Shown here: positions 23,731 to 33,184 of the stretch, in pieces
Position numbering within the stretch: the first letter of the stretch is position 1
Layout of the letters: every line of letters starts with the position of its first letter
Assembly: GCF_014204935.1 (NCBI RefSeq)
Contig: NZ_JACHMJ010000001.1
Coordinates: 2,356,001 to 2,420,000, forward strand
Length of the DNA stretch: 64,000 bases
Direction: 5' to 3'
Source of the DNA: Conyzicola lurida
GTDB lineage: Bacteria > Actinomycetota > Actinomycetes > Actinomycetales > Microbacteriaceae
Translations under genes and position numbers: made by a program
The notes under the pieces: model-generated
The model's input: the letters and a program-made list of their open reading frames with translations, nothing else
Database searches by the model: none
Told to the model about the DNA's origin: nothing

Positions 23731-24366
23731 ATGAAGCTGACCAAGTTCGAACACGCCGCCCTGGTGTTGGAAAAGGCGGGTGAGACGCTCGTCGTCGACC
23801 CCGGCGCCTTTACGATGCCCCTGTCCGATCTGCGCCACGTTGTCGCGATCGTCATCACCCACGAGCACCCCGACCACTGGACTCCGGAACAGCTCGACCG
23901 CATCATCGAGATGAATCCCGACCTGAAGATCTACGGTCCGTCGGGCGTCGCGGTCGCGGCATCCAGTTACCCGGTCACCGTCGTGCACGACGGCGACGTG
24001 ATCCTGGCCGGCGAGTTCACTCTGCGATTCTTCGGCGAGAAGCACGCCGTCATCCACTCGTCGCTCCCCGTGATCGACAACGTCGGCGTGCTCGTCGACG
24101 ACACCCTGTTCTACCCGGGCGACTCGTTCACCGTGCCGCCCGTCGCGGTCGACGTGCTCGCCGTGCCCGCGGGCGCCCCGTGGCTCAAGATCGGCGAGGT
24201 CATGGACTACGTCGCCACCGTGAAGCCGAAGCGCTCGTTCCCGACGCACGAGATGGTGCTCTCGGTGATCGGAAAGAACATGGCCAACGACCGCATCGGC
24301 ACCGTCACGACGCAGAACGGCGGAGAGTTCTTCCCGCTGGAGCCGGGGCAGTCGCTGGACTTGTAG
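23731..24366 (+). CDS. MBL-fold metal-dependent hydrolase (UlaG-like)
   Basis: 211 aa. The metal-binding signature is THEHPDHW (HxHxDH), with His in EKHAVIH and Asp in YPGDSF. The sequence begins MKLTKFEHAALVLEKAG, as in the UlaG/YfiS-like beta-lactamase-fold group, acting on an unknown ester or lactone. TAGGCT at 23719-23724 lies 6 nt before the ATG and no ribosome site is present, so the mRNA is probably leaderless. Divergent from the csoR-copB operon but without its own visible operator. Confidence 0.85.
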   Translation: MKLTKFEHAALVLEKAGETLVVDPGAFTMPLSDLRHVVAIVITHEHPDHWTPEQLDRIIEMNPDLKIYGPSGVAVAASSYPVTVVHDGDVILAGEFTLRFFGEKHAVIHSSLPVIDNVGVLVDDTLFYPGDSFTVPPVAVDVLAVPAGAPWLKIGEVMDYVATVKPKRSFPTHEMVLSVIGKNMANDRIGTVTTQNGGEFFPLEPGQSLDL

Positions 24367-24476
24367 GGTCTCGACCTCCTGCTCCACAGGCGCGCATCGT
24401 TGATCGTTATCCACAGTAAATTAGCCGCCTGACCTGCTTTTTATGCAATGTCGGTGGGTGCTGTCATTCTTCGAAC

Positions 24477-25880
24477 ATGGATGACGCGACCACCACGATT
24501 CGGCAGGTCGGCGAGCTGCTCGCCGGCCTCGCCGCGGTGCCGCCCGCCGCTCTCGCCGATGACGGGTTGTGCGAGTGGACGTCAGAGCTCGAGGCCGTCG
24601 GGCGCATCGTCGACGCCATGCGCGTGGTCGCCGCGGCCGAGATAGACGCTCGCTCCTCGTCGAGGATCGACGGGCTGTCCGACCGCTACGGCTTCCGCAC
24701 GGGCGCGCAGTTCGTGGAGTTCCTCACCCGGGTGTCGTCGGCGGAAGCCTCGCGCCGCGTACGGGTGGGCCGAGCGACGATCGTGGGAACGTCGCTGGTC
24801 GGCATCGGGCTTCCGCCGGCCCACTCCCGGGTTGCCGAGGCGCTGCACGCCGGCGAGATCGGGGTCGAGTCTGCCGCCGTGATCGTCCGGACCCTCGACC
24901 AGGCGGGGCCGCACGCGACGCCCGACGAGATCGACGTCGCCGAGGCCGAGCTGGTGGCGTCGGCTCGGCGCGACAGCACCGATCTGGTCGCGGTACAGGC
25001 TCGCGCGTGGCGGGAAGCGCTCGACCCCGACGGCGCGGAACCGCGGGACGAGCGCATCAGCCGCCTGCGCCGGTTCACTATCGGGCGTGAGACCGAGGCG
25101 GGGCTCACCCCGTTCAGCGGACTGGCCGACCCCGTCCTGGCGGCGCTCCTCCGCTCGGCTATCAACAAGGCGAACAAGACCGGGGTCGAGCCGCGCTTCC
25201 TCTCGGAGGCCGACCGGCAGGCGGGGCTGACGCTGGTCGAGACGCCGGACGGCACCGTCGTCGAGAGCGTGACCGATCCGCGCACGCGGGACCAGCGCAA
25301 TTACGACGTGTTCCAAGGACTGATCACCGCCGGCCTCCGCGCCACCGGAACGGAGAAGGGCGAGATGCGCGGCCTCACGCAGGTCATCGCCGTGGTCTCT
25401 GCCGCCGACCTCGAGAACGGCACGGGCGTCGGCTGGCTCGACGACGTGACCGAACCCATTTCCGCTTCGCACGCCGCCGAACTCGCCTGCTCGACCGGAC
25501 TCGCGACGATCATCATGGGCGAGAACGGCGAGCCGCTGTATCTCGGCAAGCACAAGCGCTACTTCACCGAGGCGCAGATGCGCGCGCTGGCCGTGCGCGA
25601 CGGCGGGTGCGTCTGGCCCGGTTGCGGCGCGCCCGCCTCGTGGGCCGACGGGCATCACGTGATCCCGCATTCGCAGGGCGGCCCCACGAACATCGACAAC
25701 GGCGTGCTGCTCTGCCCGTACCACCACCACAAGCTCCATCGGTCCGGATTCCGGATCCGCATGATCGACGCCCGCCCGCACATGCTGCTGACGCCGGCGA
25801 TGGACCCCGCTCAGCAGTGGCGGCCGATCGGCAAGTCGCGCATCAAGGCGGTGCAGCTGCGGCGGATTCGGGCGGGGTGA
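24477..25880 (+). CDS. DUF222 domain-containing HNH endonuclease-like protein
   Basis: 467 aa. The N-terminal two thirds is the helical DUF222 (13E12-repeat) domain, including SSRIDGLSDRYGFRTGAQFV. The C-terminus is an HNH module with CVWPGCGAP, DGHHVIPHSQGG, a following Asn and CPYHHHKLH. These proteins occur in many copies in actinobacterial genomes, and their role is unknown; nuclease activity is predicted from the intact His/Asn residues. CATTCT sits 6 nt before the ATG with no ribosome site, so leaderless. No transposase or attachment site is visible around it. Confidence 0.9.
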   Translation: MDDATTTIRQVGELLAGLAAVPPAALADDGLCEWTSELEAVGRIVDAMRVVAAAEIDARSSSRIDGLSDRYGFRTGAQFVEFLTRVSSAEASRRVRVGRATIVGTSLVGIGLPPAHSRVAEALHAGEIGVESAAVIVRTLDQAGPHATPDEIDVAEAELVASARRDSTDLVAVQARAWREALDPDGAEPRDERISRLRRFTIGRETEAGLTPFSGLADPVLAALLRSAINKANKTGVEPRFLSEADRQAGLTLVETPDGTVVESVTDPRTRDQRNYDVFQGLITAGLRATGTEKGEMRGLTQVIAVVSAADLENGTGVGWLDDVTEPISASHAAELACSTGLATIIMGENGEPLYLGKHKRYFTEAQMRALAVRDGGCVWPGCGAPASWADGHHVIPHSQGGPTNIDNGVLLCPYHHHKLHRSGFRIRMIDARPHMLLTPAMDPAQQWRPIGKSRIKAVQLRRIRAG

Positions 25881-25929
25881 GGGGTTTGGGTCGCATGCCG
25901 GGTGCCGTGGCGTTCCGATGCGCTGCGGC

Positions 25930-25999
25930 GCCCCGGTGGGCCGGATCGCCCCGGTGTGCCGGATCGCCCCGGTAGGCCGGATCGCCCCGGTGTGTCGCG
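25930..25999. repeat. 18-bp tandem repeat, three full units and a partial fourth
   Basis: The unit GCCCCGGTGGGCCGGATC occurs at 25930-25947, 25948-25965 and 25966-25983 with one or two changes each, then a partial copy. It fills the convergent gap between the HNH gene and the DHFR-like gene. The units can pair with themselves (CCGG cores), so a decayed terminator or a slippage array are both possible. Confidence 0.85.
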
Positions 26000-26590
26000 T
26001 CAGCGGTGCACCGGATACACCAGGTGCGTTACCCGCTTCGCCTCGATCCGCGTGGTCGGGTCGCCGAGTCGCCAGGTATCGCCGCCGGTGAAGTACGGCC
26101 GCCCCGAGCCGAGAATGACGGGCACGAGATCGACCCGAACCTCGTCGAGCAGCCCGGACTCGAGCGCCTGAGATGCCATCTCCCCCGCCGCCACGCTGAC
26201 GTCGAGGTCGCCGGCGAGACTGCGCGCGACGGCCACGGCCGCGGTGATGCCGTCCGTGACGAAGTGAAAGTTACCCGAGCCCGGATAGGACCAGCCGGCC
26301 GGTCTATCGTGGGTGGCGACGACGACCGGCACGTCGTACGGGTGTCGGCCGCGCCAGCCGTCCGTGACGTCGAACAGGCGGCGCCCGACGACCAGCGCCC
26401 CGAGACGCGAGGTCAGACGGCGGACATACCGGGCGGATTCCGCGGTCAGATGGAAGGTCAGAGATTCCATCGCGGTCGGGACCTCGATGTCCCCGGCCTC
26501 GTACCAGTCGAACAGAGCACCGGGGTTGTCGTCCTCGTAGGCGATGTAGCCGTCGAGCGACATCGACGCGGACGAGTAGACGGTTCCCAT
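26000..26590 (-). CDS. Dihydrofolate reductase family protein (RibD C-terminal-like)
   Basis: 196 aa. SASMSLDGYIAYEDDNPG is the usual opening of the RibD_C/DHFR-like family; GALVVGRRLFDVTDGW and the late DLVPVILGSGRPYF complete the fold. These NADPH reductases act on pteridines, flavin precursors or unknown substrates and are not true DHFR. ATG 26590 is preferred to an upstream start at 26680, which would add an unrelated leader. Divergent from the tetR-MFS operon. Confidence 0.85.
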   Translation of the reverse strand: MGTVYSSASMSLDGYIAYEDDNPGALFDWYEAGDIEVPTAMESLTFHLTAESARYVRRLTSRLGALVVGRRLFDVTDGWRGRHPYDVPVVVATHDRPAGWSYPGSGNFHFVTDGITAAVAVARSLAGDLDVSVAAGEMASQALESGLLDEVRVDLVPVILGSGRPYFTGGDTWRLGDPTTRIEAKRVTHLVYPVHR

Positions 26591-26715
26591 GGCGTTCCCC
26601 TTCGGTCGGCACCACGGTAGGAGCGGCCCCGGGAACACGTCAACGGGTGAGCGCTTCCTTGCAGTCCCGCAAAGTTGCACTTGCGTAATTTTGCAGTACG
26701 CGCAACAATAGACTC

Positions 26716-27336
26716 ATGACAATCGAGAGGCTGGGCCTGCGTGACCGCAAGAGAATCGAGACCCGCCAGCGGCTCGAAGCCTGCGCTGTCGAACTGGTCC
26801 TGCGTGACGGCATCGAGAACGCCACTATCGACGCGATCAGCGAACTCGCCGACGTCTCCCCGCGCACGTTCTTCAACTACTTCGACTGCAAAGAGGACGC
26901 GATCCTCGGTGTGCGCGACGTGGAGATCACCGATGAACACGTCGCGGCACACATCGCCGAGCACGCAGAGGCCGACGCAATCGAGTCGATCGTGCGTCTC
27001 ATCCTCACCATGATCGGCACGTCGGTCGGGGAGCACGAGGTCCGCGCCCAGCGGCTCGAGCTCGTCGTGCGGTATCCGCAGCTGATGAGCCGCCGGTTCA
27101 CCCACATGACGCGGGTCGCCCAACACCTGACGAGCGCCGCGACCGCGATCCTCGCCACCGACGACCGTTTCGCCGACGCGGAGCCGGCCACCGTCGACAT
27201 CATTCTCACCATCTGCGGATCGGCCGTACGCGTCGCCGTGATGGAACTGGCCGCCGCCCACGGCGAGCCCGACATCGAACAACTGCAACAGCGGGCCACC
27301 GGGCTCGTCAGAGAGGTAGTACAGAAACTGCAATGA
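26716..27336 (+). CDS. TetR-family regulator of the adjacent MFS exporter
   Basis: 206 aa. The N-terminal helix-turn-helix (AISELADVSPRTFFNYFDCK) is a classic TetR motif, followed by a helical ligand domain. It overlaps the MFS gene by 4 bp (ATGA), so repressor and pump are made together. AACAAT (26704-26709) lies 6 nt before the ATG and there is no ribosome site: probably leaderless. The AT-rich upstream region repeats TTGCA/TTGCG and ends CGCGCAAC, a possible operator. Ligand unknown. Confidence 0.9.
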   Translation: MTIERLGLRDRKRIETRQRLEACAVELVLRDGIENATIDAISELADVSPRTFFNYFDCKEDAILGVRDVEITDEHVAAHIAEHAEADAIESIVRLILTMIGTSVGEHEVRAQRLELVVRYPQLMSRRFTHMTRVAQHLTSAATAILATDDRFADAEPATVDIILTICGSAVRVAVMELAAAHGEPDIEQLQQRATGLVREVVQKLQ

Positions 27337-29027
27337 GCACCGCACAAACGACCGCGCAACCCGCTCCGGGTGCCGCGCAGAACGACCCGGCGATGAAACG
27401 CAACATCCTGCTGGTCTTCGGCGGCCTCATGGTCACGATGCTGCTCGCGTCGCTCGACCAGACCATCTTCTCCACCGCCCTCCCGACGATCGTCGGCGAA
27501 CTCGACGGCGTCGACCACATGCTGTGGGTTACCACCGCGTACATCCTCGCGTCGACCATCATGCTTCCCGTCTACGGCAAGCTCGGCGACCTGATCGGCC
27601 GCAAAGGCCTCTTCATCGCCGCGATCGGCCTGTTCATCGCCGGTTCCGTCGTCGGCGGTCTCGCGGACAACATGACCTGGCTCATCGCCGGCCGCGCCAT
27701 CCAGGGCCTCGGCGGCGGCGGACTGATGATCCTCTCGCAGGCGATCATCGCCGACGTCGTCCCCGCCCGCGAACGCGGCAAGTACATGGGCATCATGGGC
27801 GGCGTCTTCGCCCTCTCCTCGGTCGCCGGCCCGCTCCTCGGCGGCTGGTTCACCGAGGGCATCGGCTGGCGTTGGGCGTTCTGGATGAACATCCCCCTCG
27901 GCATCCTCGCCATCGCCTCGGCCGTGCTCTTCCTGCGCCTGCCGAAGGTCGACCACGCCAAGCCGCGCATCGACGTCGCCGGCATGGGCCTGCTCGCGAT
28001 CGCCTCCACCTGCCTCGTGCTCGTCACGACCTGGGGCGGCACCACCTACGACTGGGACTCGCTCGTCATCATCGGCCTCATCGCCGGGTTCGTGATCACC
28101 GCCATCGCGTTCGTGATGGTCGAACGCACCGCCGCCGAGCCGATCATGCCGCTGCACCTGTTCAAGGACCGCAACTTCAACCTGACGACGATCGCCGGCC
28201 TCATCACCGGTATCGCCATGTTCGGCGCACTCGCCTACCTCCCCACCTACCTCCAGATGGTGACCGGGGTGAACGCGACGCAGGCCGGCTTCCTCATGAT
28301 CCCGATGATGGCCGCGCTGCTCGTCTCGTCGATCGCGTCGGGCCAGCTCGTCAGCCGCACCGGCCGCTACAAGTGGCTGCCGATCGTCGGAACCTTCATC
28401 GTCGCCGTCGCCCTCGTGCTGATGTCGACCATGACCCCCGACCTGCCGATCTGGATCCTCTGCTCCTACCTCGCCGTGATGGGCATCGGTCTGGGTATGA
28501 GCATGCAGATCCTCATCCTCATCGTTCAGAACTCGTTCCCGGTACGCGAGGTCGGAACGGCCACCGCGTCGAACAACTACTTCCGCCAGATCGGTGCCTC
28601 GCTCGGCGCCGCCATCGTCGGCAGCCTGTTCGTCGCACGCCTCACCGACCTGCTCGCCGAGCGCATGCCGGCCGGCGCTGCCGACGGCGGCGGATCGAAC
28701 TCGTTCACCCCGGCCATCGTGCGGGACCTCCCCGCTGCGGTGCGCGACGTGATCGTCGGTTCGTACAACGACGCGCTCACCCCCGTGTTCCTCTACATGG
28801 TCCCGCTGGTGCTCGTGGCCGCCATCCTGCTCTGCTTCGTCACGGAGAAGCCGCTCGCCACCTCGATCGAGCGCGACGTGCTGCCCGAGTCGCTCGAGGT
28901 CGACGGGGCGTCGAGCGTCGCGATGGCCACCGCGTCGATCCCGACGGTTGCCGCCGACACCGTTTCGTCGAGCACCGAGAGCGAGACGGATGCCGCGGCT
29001 GGCGCCTCGCGTCCGACCGGCGCCTGA
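27333..29027 (+). CDS. DHA2-family MFS multidrug exporter (EmrB/QacA type, 14 TMS)
   Basis: 564 aa. The first helix contains the drug:H+ antiporter motif LDQTIFSTALPTIV (motif D1). GKLGDLIGRKGLF is motif A and GRAIQGLGGGGLM motif B. Fourteen helices and a long charged C-terminal tail are expected. It exports hydrophobic cations or antibiotics by proton exchange. Coupled to tetR upstream and followed by a terminator hairpin. Substrate unknown. Confidence 0.93.
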   Translation: MSTAQTTAQPAPGAAQNDPAMKRNILLVFGGLMVTMLLASLDQTIFSTALPTIVGELDGVDHMLWVTTAYILASTIMLPVYGKLGDLIGRKGLFIAAIGLFIAGSVVGGLADNMTWLIAGRAIQGLGGGGLMILSQAIIADVVPARERGKYMGIMGGVFALSSVAGPLLGGWFTEGIGWRWAFWMNIPLGILAIASAVLFLRLPKVDHAKPRIDVAGMGLLAIASTCLVLVTTWGGTTYDWDSLVIIGLIAGFVITAIAFVMVERTAAEPIMPLHLFKDRNFNLTTIAGLITGIAMFGALAYLPTYLQMVTGVNATQAGFLMIPMMAALLVSSIASGQLVSRTGRYKWLPIVGTFIVAVALVLMSTMTPDLPIWILCSYLAVMGIGLGMSMQILILIVQNSFPVREVGTATASNNYFRQIGASLGAAIVGSLFVARLTDLLAERMPAGAADGGGSNSFTPAIVRDLPAAVRDVIVGSYNDALTPVFLYMVPLVLVAAILLCFVTEKPLATSIERDVLPESLEVDGASSVAMATASIPTVAADTVSSSTESETDAAAGASRPTGA

Positions 29028-29045
29028 CGCAGCGATCGGGTAGCA

Positions 29046-29080
29046 CGAAACGGCGGGTCCCGACGGGGCCCGCCGTTTCG
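29046..29080. terminator. Hairpin terminator between MFS and the convergent small gene
   Basis: A 12-bp perfect stem CGAAACGGCGGG with CCCGCCGTTTCG and a short loop, located between convergent genes. There is no long T-run, so it may work as a bidirectional or rho-assisted hairpin. Confidence 0.7.
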
Positions 29081-29088
29081 CGTTCCGG

Positions 29089-29343
29089 TCAGCTGTCGGT
29101 GTCGGTGTCCGCGCCGTCGGCCTCGCGTTCACGCTCGATCCGCGCCGCCGCCGAGTACCGCACGGTGCTGAACACGAGCACGACCAGCACCCCGACGAGC
29201 CCCGCCACGAGCAGCAGTTCCTGGCTCCCCGACAGGTAGGCCACGACGATCAGGGCGACGCCCAGCACCGTGGCGATCCAGTAGAGAACCGCGAAGGGCC
29301 CGCGCCGCCCGGCTTCGGAAAAGGCGCTTCTTCTCGTGGCCAT
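29089..29343 (-). CDS. Small two-helix membrane protein
   Basis: 84 aa from ATG 29343, preceded by GGAGGAG. Two hydrophobic segments (VLYWIATVLGVALIVVAYL and ELLLVAGLVGVLVVLVF) are followed by a charged RIEREREADG tail. No family recognised. It lies 19 bp after the stop of the secreted protein gene on the same strand and is likely co-transcribed with it. Confidence 0.7.
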   Translation of the reverse strand: MATRRSAFSEAGRRGPFAVLYWIATVLGVALIVVAYLSGSQELLLVAGLVGVLVVLVFSTVRYSAAARIEREREADGADTDTDS

Positions 29344-29362
29344 CGGTGTCAACTCCTCCACA

Positions 29363-30451
29363 TCAGGCATAGCAGCCGACCGACACCAGCTGGGCGAAGG
29401 AGACCATGTTTCCCCGCCAGACCCGCACCCCCGTGCACCGGCCGGTCGCCAGAACGATGTTCGCCTGCGCCCATCCGCCGATGAGCAGCGCGGCACATAC
29501 CCCGGCGCCCGCGCCGAGGAACCGGCAGGCGATTCCCGGGCTGAGGGCGTGTGCAGCGAGCAAGCGGGTCTCGTAGCGCGAGAGCAGGAGCGTGCACCAG
29601 ACGGCGTCGCAGGCCAGTCGCGGATCGGCGACCACGGGGTACGACGCTCCGCGGTGGTCGACCCTCTGGACGAGCACGTTGCCCTGCACCGAGTACGACG
29701 TCGGCACCGCCACGCCCGCGGCATCCGTGGCCCAGGCCGGTGCGATCGAGTTCACGATGTCGCCCGTGGCCGACAGCACCTCGACTCCCCCGCCGTCCGT
29801 CGGACGCAGCGTCGCCGGTTGCCCGTCGACGGTGAACGCGAACCGGTACTCGGTCGGCGCCGTCTGCGCCGAGATGACCGCGTACCCCGCGTTGGCCCCG
29901 GTTTTTCCGGTGCTCAGCGCGAAGCTCGAGTCGGCGGTGTTCTCGTAGACGGCGAGGCCGCCCGGGCTCAGGGCGCGGCCGTCACCGGCGGCGATCGGCA
30001 CCACGCCGACCGTGCTCGCCCCCGACGGGACCGTGAGTCCGTCGGCCAGACTGACGGAAGCGGTGGACTCCGCGACGGGCGCGCCCTTCGTGACCGTGGG
30101 GAGCGGGAGCGCGCCGGTCGGCAGCGCGCTGTCGCGCGCGGCGTCCGGTCCGGCGAGGGGCGCCGACCGCGGTGCCGTCACCGCCGTGGCCTTCAGATCG
30201 TTCACCGCGCCCGTTCCGCGCAGGATCTGTTCCACGGCGGCGGCGTCGGCCGCGGCATCCGTGTTCGAAAAGGCACTGCCCGGGGTCGCGGGTTCTGCGA
30301 CGGCGGGACTCGCGGCGAGTGCCGACGCCACCATCACGAGCGCCACCGCCGCCGCGACCGGAGCGAGCCGCAGGAAACGCCCGCGACCCGCGCCAGCATC
30401 GGATTCCATACGACCGGGGTCGAGCGCCTGACGGCTGTTCTTGTAGTTCAT
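29363..30451 (-). CDS. Secreted Cys-containing protein of unknown function
   Basis: 362 aa. A basic N-region, a hydrophobic core (APVAAAVALVMVASALA) and ASPAVAEPA predict Sec export with cleavage near residue 55. The mature protein begins Ala/Pro-rich and low in structure. The last 80 residues have six Cys (LACDAVWC, IACRF, GVCAA, GRCTG, VGCYA) and a YPVVADP motif seen at the end of the propeptide-like part in secreted actinobacterial proteins. ATG 30451 follows GGAGGAG. Function unknown; disulfide-stabilised C-terminal domain inferred. Confidence 0.78.
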   Translation of the reverse strand: MNYKNSRQALDPGRMESDAGAGRGRFLRLAPVAAAVALVMVASALAASPAVAEPATPGSAFSNTDAAADAAAVEQILRGTGAVNDLKATAVTAPRSAPLAGPDAARDSALPTGALPLPTVTKGAPVAESTASVSLADGLTVPSGASTVGVVPIAAGDGRALSPGGLAVYENTADSSFALSTGKTGANAGYAVISAQTAPTEYRFAFTVDGQPATLRPTDGGGVEVLSATGDIVNSIAPAWATDAAGVAVPTSYSVQGNVLVQRVDHRGASYPVVADPRLACDAVWCTLLLSRYETRLLAAHALSPGIACRFLGAGAGVCAALLIGGWAQANIVLATGRCTGVRVWRGNMVSFAQLVSVGCYA

Positions 30452-30592
30452 CGAATCTCCTCCTGAAATCGTCGAATCGGATCCCGGCACGGGAGTGACG
30501 GTAATTCCGGCCCGACGGCCGTGGGGGGAAAGTCGCGAAACTGGGCGCTATTGGGAGGACGCCCTGTGAATAACTCGCTGTGCGGCGACGTA

Positions 30593-32335
30593 CTAGCTGC
30601 GCAAGCGCGCCTGGCTCGAGGTGTCGAGCGCGAATTCCTCCGCGTCGATGCCGAGGAGCACCTCGCGCATCACCTCTTCGTCGATGTTGTCGGCGTCGCG
30701 CTCGCGGATCAGCACCTCGCGGCGGAACCGCAGGATCTCTCGGCGCATCTGCAGGAGTTGCTCACGGTCGGGCCGCCCCAGCTCGGCATCGGCCTGCTGG
30801 TCGGCGGCCGCTTCGGCCTCGCTGCGGGCGAGCTGGCCGCGCATGCGCTCGAAGACCATCCGGGTGAGGACGGGCCCGTACTTGGCCTCCCACTCTTCGC
30901 GGTTGGACTCGGCGAAGTCGATACCCTCCTCGAGCGCGAGACGCGTCACGCGGTGTTCCTCTTCGAGGTCGCGGTCGCGCTGTCCGGGATCGGTGACGGT
31001 GAAGGCGCGGATGACCAGCGGCAGCGTCAGCCCCTGGATCAGCAGCGTTCCCACCGTGACGAAGAAGGCGATGAAGATGAGCGAGTCGCGCTCGGGCAGG
31101 GATTCCGGGATGGATGCCGCTGCCGCCAGGGTGACCACGCCGCGCATGCCGGTCCAGGAGACCACGGCCAGTTCGCGCCAGGTCATGAGCCTCTCTGGAC
31201 GGAAGTTCCGCTGCTGCGCGAGCCGTTCCCGGTTCTCCTGGGAGACCTCTCGACCACGCCGCGCCTGACGCCGGAGCCAGCGTTCGGCGCGCTCCTCGCG
31301 CTTGGCCTGGATGCGCGGCACGTCGCGCTTGTTGTCGATCACGCTGAGGTAGTAGGTAGGGAACACGAAGAGCGGCCGCACGAGGATGACGACGAGCAGC
31401 ACCACCGAGGCGATACCGACGTTCGCCCAGACGCCGAGGTCGGACTCGGAGAGGTTCTCGAGGTTGCCCTTGAGCTGCAGCCCGATGAGCGCGAAGACGA
31501 AGCCCTCGAGCAGCACGTCGAGCGCCGCCCACACGGGCCGCTCCTGCAGCCGCGACGCGTAGCCGGCCTTCGGCGAGTTGTACCCGACGACGAGTCCCGC
31601 CGCAACGACCGCGATCACACCCGAGCCGACGAACGGTTCGATGCCGATGTGCTCGGCGCCGATGTAGAGCGCGAACGGCAACAGCAGGCCGACGAGCGTC
31701 TCGATCACCGGGTCGTTCAGCTTGCTGCGCAGCCGCACGAAGGCGCCGCCGACGGCCACACCGAGGAAAACGCCGATGACGACCGCGGCACCGAAGATGC
31801 CGAAGTCGGCGAGCACGGTGTAGCCCGACCCGACGACGATCGCCACGAACACCTTGAGCAGGGTGAGGGATGCGGCGTCGTTGATGAGGCTCTCACCCGA
31901 GAGCACCGTCATCACGTGCCGGGGCAGGCCGAGCTTCTGTCCGATCGCCGCGGCCGACACAGCGTCGGGCGGCGAGACCACGGCGCCCAACAGCAGGGCG
32001 GCAGGCAGCGAGATGCCCGGGATCAGCCACCACGCGATCAGACCGACGGCGAGTGCGGTGAACACCACGAGTCCGATGCCGAGCCGGTAGATGTGTTTGC
32101 TACTCCGCGCGAAGTTCTGGAACGACACCTCGAGCGACGACGAGTAGAGCAGTGGCGGCAGCACGATCGTGAGGATCAGCTCCGGCTCGATCTCGAATTC
32201 CGGCATCCCGGGTATAAAAGACACGGCGAGAGCGACCGCCGTCACGACCAGCGGCGCGGGAAGACCGTAGCGGCGGGCCACCGCGGTGAGTCCCACCGAG
32301 CAGGCGACGAGGATGATCAGCGGCAGAAACTCCAT
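30593..32335 (-). CDS. Na+/H+ antiporter, CPA1 family
   Basis: 580 aa. Twelve or so helices, with the transport core SPPDAVSAAAIGQKLGLP and SGESLINDAASLTLLK, the two broken-helix motifs of NhaP/CPA1 proteins. A long cytoplasmic tail (about 150 residues, rich in Arg/Glu) follows, with coiled-coil character. Expels Na+ (or K+) for H+ to hold pH and salt balance. GTG 32344 or ATG 32335 may start it; the ATG is used here. It is not obviously in an operon. Confidence 0.92.
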   Translation of the reverse strand: MEFLPLIILVACSVGLTAVARRYGLPAPLVVTAVALAVSFIPGMPEFEIEPELILTIVLPPLLYSSSLEVSFQNFARSSKHIYRLGIGLVVFTALAVGLIAWWLIPGISLPAALLLGAVVSPPDAVSAAAIGQKLGLPRHVMTVLSGESLINDAASLTLLKVFVAIVVGSGYTVLADFGIFGAAVVIGVFLGVAVGGAFVRLRSKLNDPVIETLVGLLLPFALYIGAEHIGIEPFVGSGVIAVVAAGLVVGYNSPKAGYASRLQERPVWAALDVLLEGFVFALIGLQLKGNLENLSESDLGVWANVGIASVVLLVVILVRPLFVFPTYYLSVIDNKRDVPRIQAKREERAERWLRRQARRGREVSQENRERLAQQRNFRPERLMTWRELAVVSWTGMRGVVTLAAAASIPESLPERDSLIFIAFFVTVGTLLIQGLTLPLVIRAFTVTDPGQRDRDLEEEHRVTRLALEEGIDFAESNREEWEAKYGPVLTRMVFERMRGQLARSEAEAAADQQADAELGRPDREQLLQMRREILRFRREVLIRERDADNIDEEVMREVLLGIDAEEFALDTSSQARLRS

Positions 32336-32449
32336 GGCTGCCACGATACCGAGGGTGCCTCATACGACAGACGGGATGTCGCGGCCGAAGCGGCGCGATT
32401 CCCCGGTCGGGCGGGCACACGGCGTCATCGCGCCCGTGGAGCGGGGCGC

Positions 32450-33088
32450 TCAGCCCTGGCGCAGCCGCGCGTCTTCGATGCGGCGGATGACGATCTCTTC
32501 GAGCCGTACGTACAGCCCCTCGGCTCCCTCGTCGGCCGGGCTCTCGAGAATCCACGCGTTGGTGACCGTGAAGCACTCGATCGTCACCTCGAGGATCATC
32601 TCGTCGAGCAGATCGGCACCCAGTCGGGTGCTGATCAGCGTGCGCGTCTGCACCGCGATGAACGGCGCGAGCAGCCCGGCCATACGTCCGTCCAGGGCCG
32701 CGGCGACGTCGCCGTTGCGCATCGCGCGGTAGAAACTCTTGCGGCGGGCGAAGTGGTGCGCGTACGCGCTCACGGTCGGCGCGGACCCGGTCAGCGCGAG
32801 CGCCTCGAGCCCCAGGTCGTCACGACAGTTGCGGAGCGCGGCCTCGATCAGTATTTCGTCGACGCTGGAGAAGAGGGCGGATGCCGCGTCGGCAGCGATT
32901 CCGGCGGCGGCGGCGATCTCGCCGAAGCCGACCGCGGGCGTCTGGTAGCGCTCGGCCACAGCGACGGCCGCGTCGAGCAGTGCCTCGCGGGCGGAGCGGT
33001 CGTCGGGGGTAATCGGCTGACCGGAAGACGGGCCGTCCTGATCGTGGGATCGCAGGCAGGTTGCAGAATCTTCAGTTATGTCCGTCAT
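32450..33088 (-). CDS. TetR-family transcriptional regulator
   Basis: 212 aa. The N-terminal 28 residues are polar; then REALLDAAVAVAERY leads into a TetR-type helix-turn-helix (FGEIAAAAGIAADAASALFS), degenerate at the recognition helix. The C-terminal helices resemble a ligand domain (LLDEMILEVTIECFTVTN). Divergent from pdxY and 115 bp downstream of nothing on its strand except the antiporter, which it may regulate. Confidence in TetR membership is moderate because the recognition helix is atypical. Confidence 0.75.
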   Translation of the reverse strand: MTDITEDSATCLRSHDQDGPSSGQPITPDDRSAREALLDAAVAVAERYQTPAVGFGEIAAAAGIAADAASALFSSVDEILIEAALRNCRDDLGLEALALTGSAPTVSAYAHHFARRKSFYRAMRNGDVAAALDGRMAGLLAPFIAVQTRTLISTRLGADLLDEMILEVTIECFTVTNAWILESPADEGAEGLYVRLEEIVIRRIEDARLRQG

Positions 33089-33184
33089 CGCGTTCCACTC
33101 TATCGGCAGGCGCTGACAGTCAGCTGCGGGAGTAAGGCAGCGCGCGGCTGCCGTCTCGCCCGCCGGATGCGGGAGAATGGAGGG

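Noticed and set aside
24477-25880. DUF222-HNH gene as a mobile element or homing endonuclease insertion
   Set aside because: No inverted repeats, target duplications, transposase or interrupted gene around it. Such genes are common chromosomal members in actinobacteria.
25930-25999. CRISPR array
   Set aside because: Units are directly adjacent, 18 bp long and without spacers.
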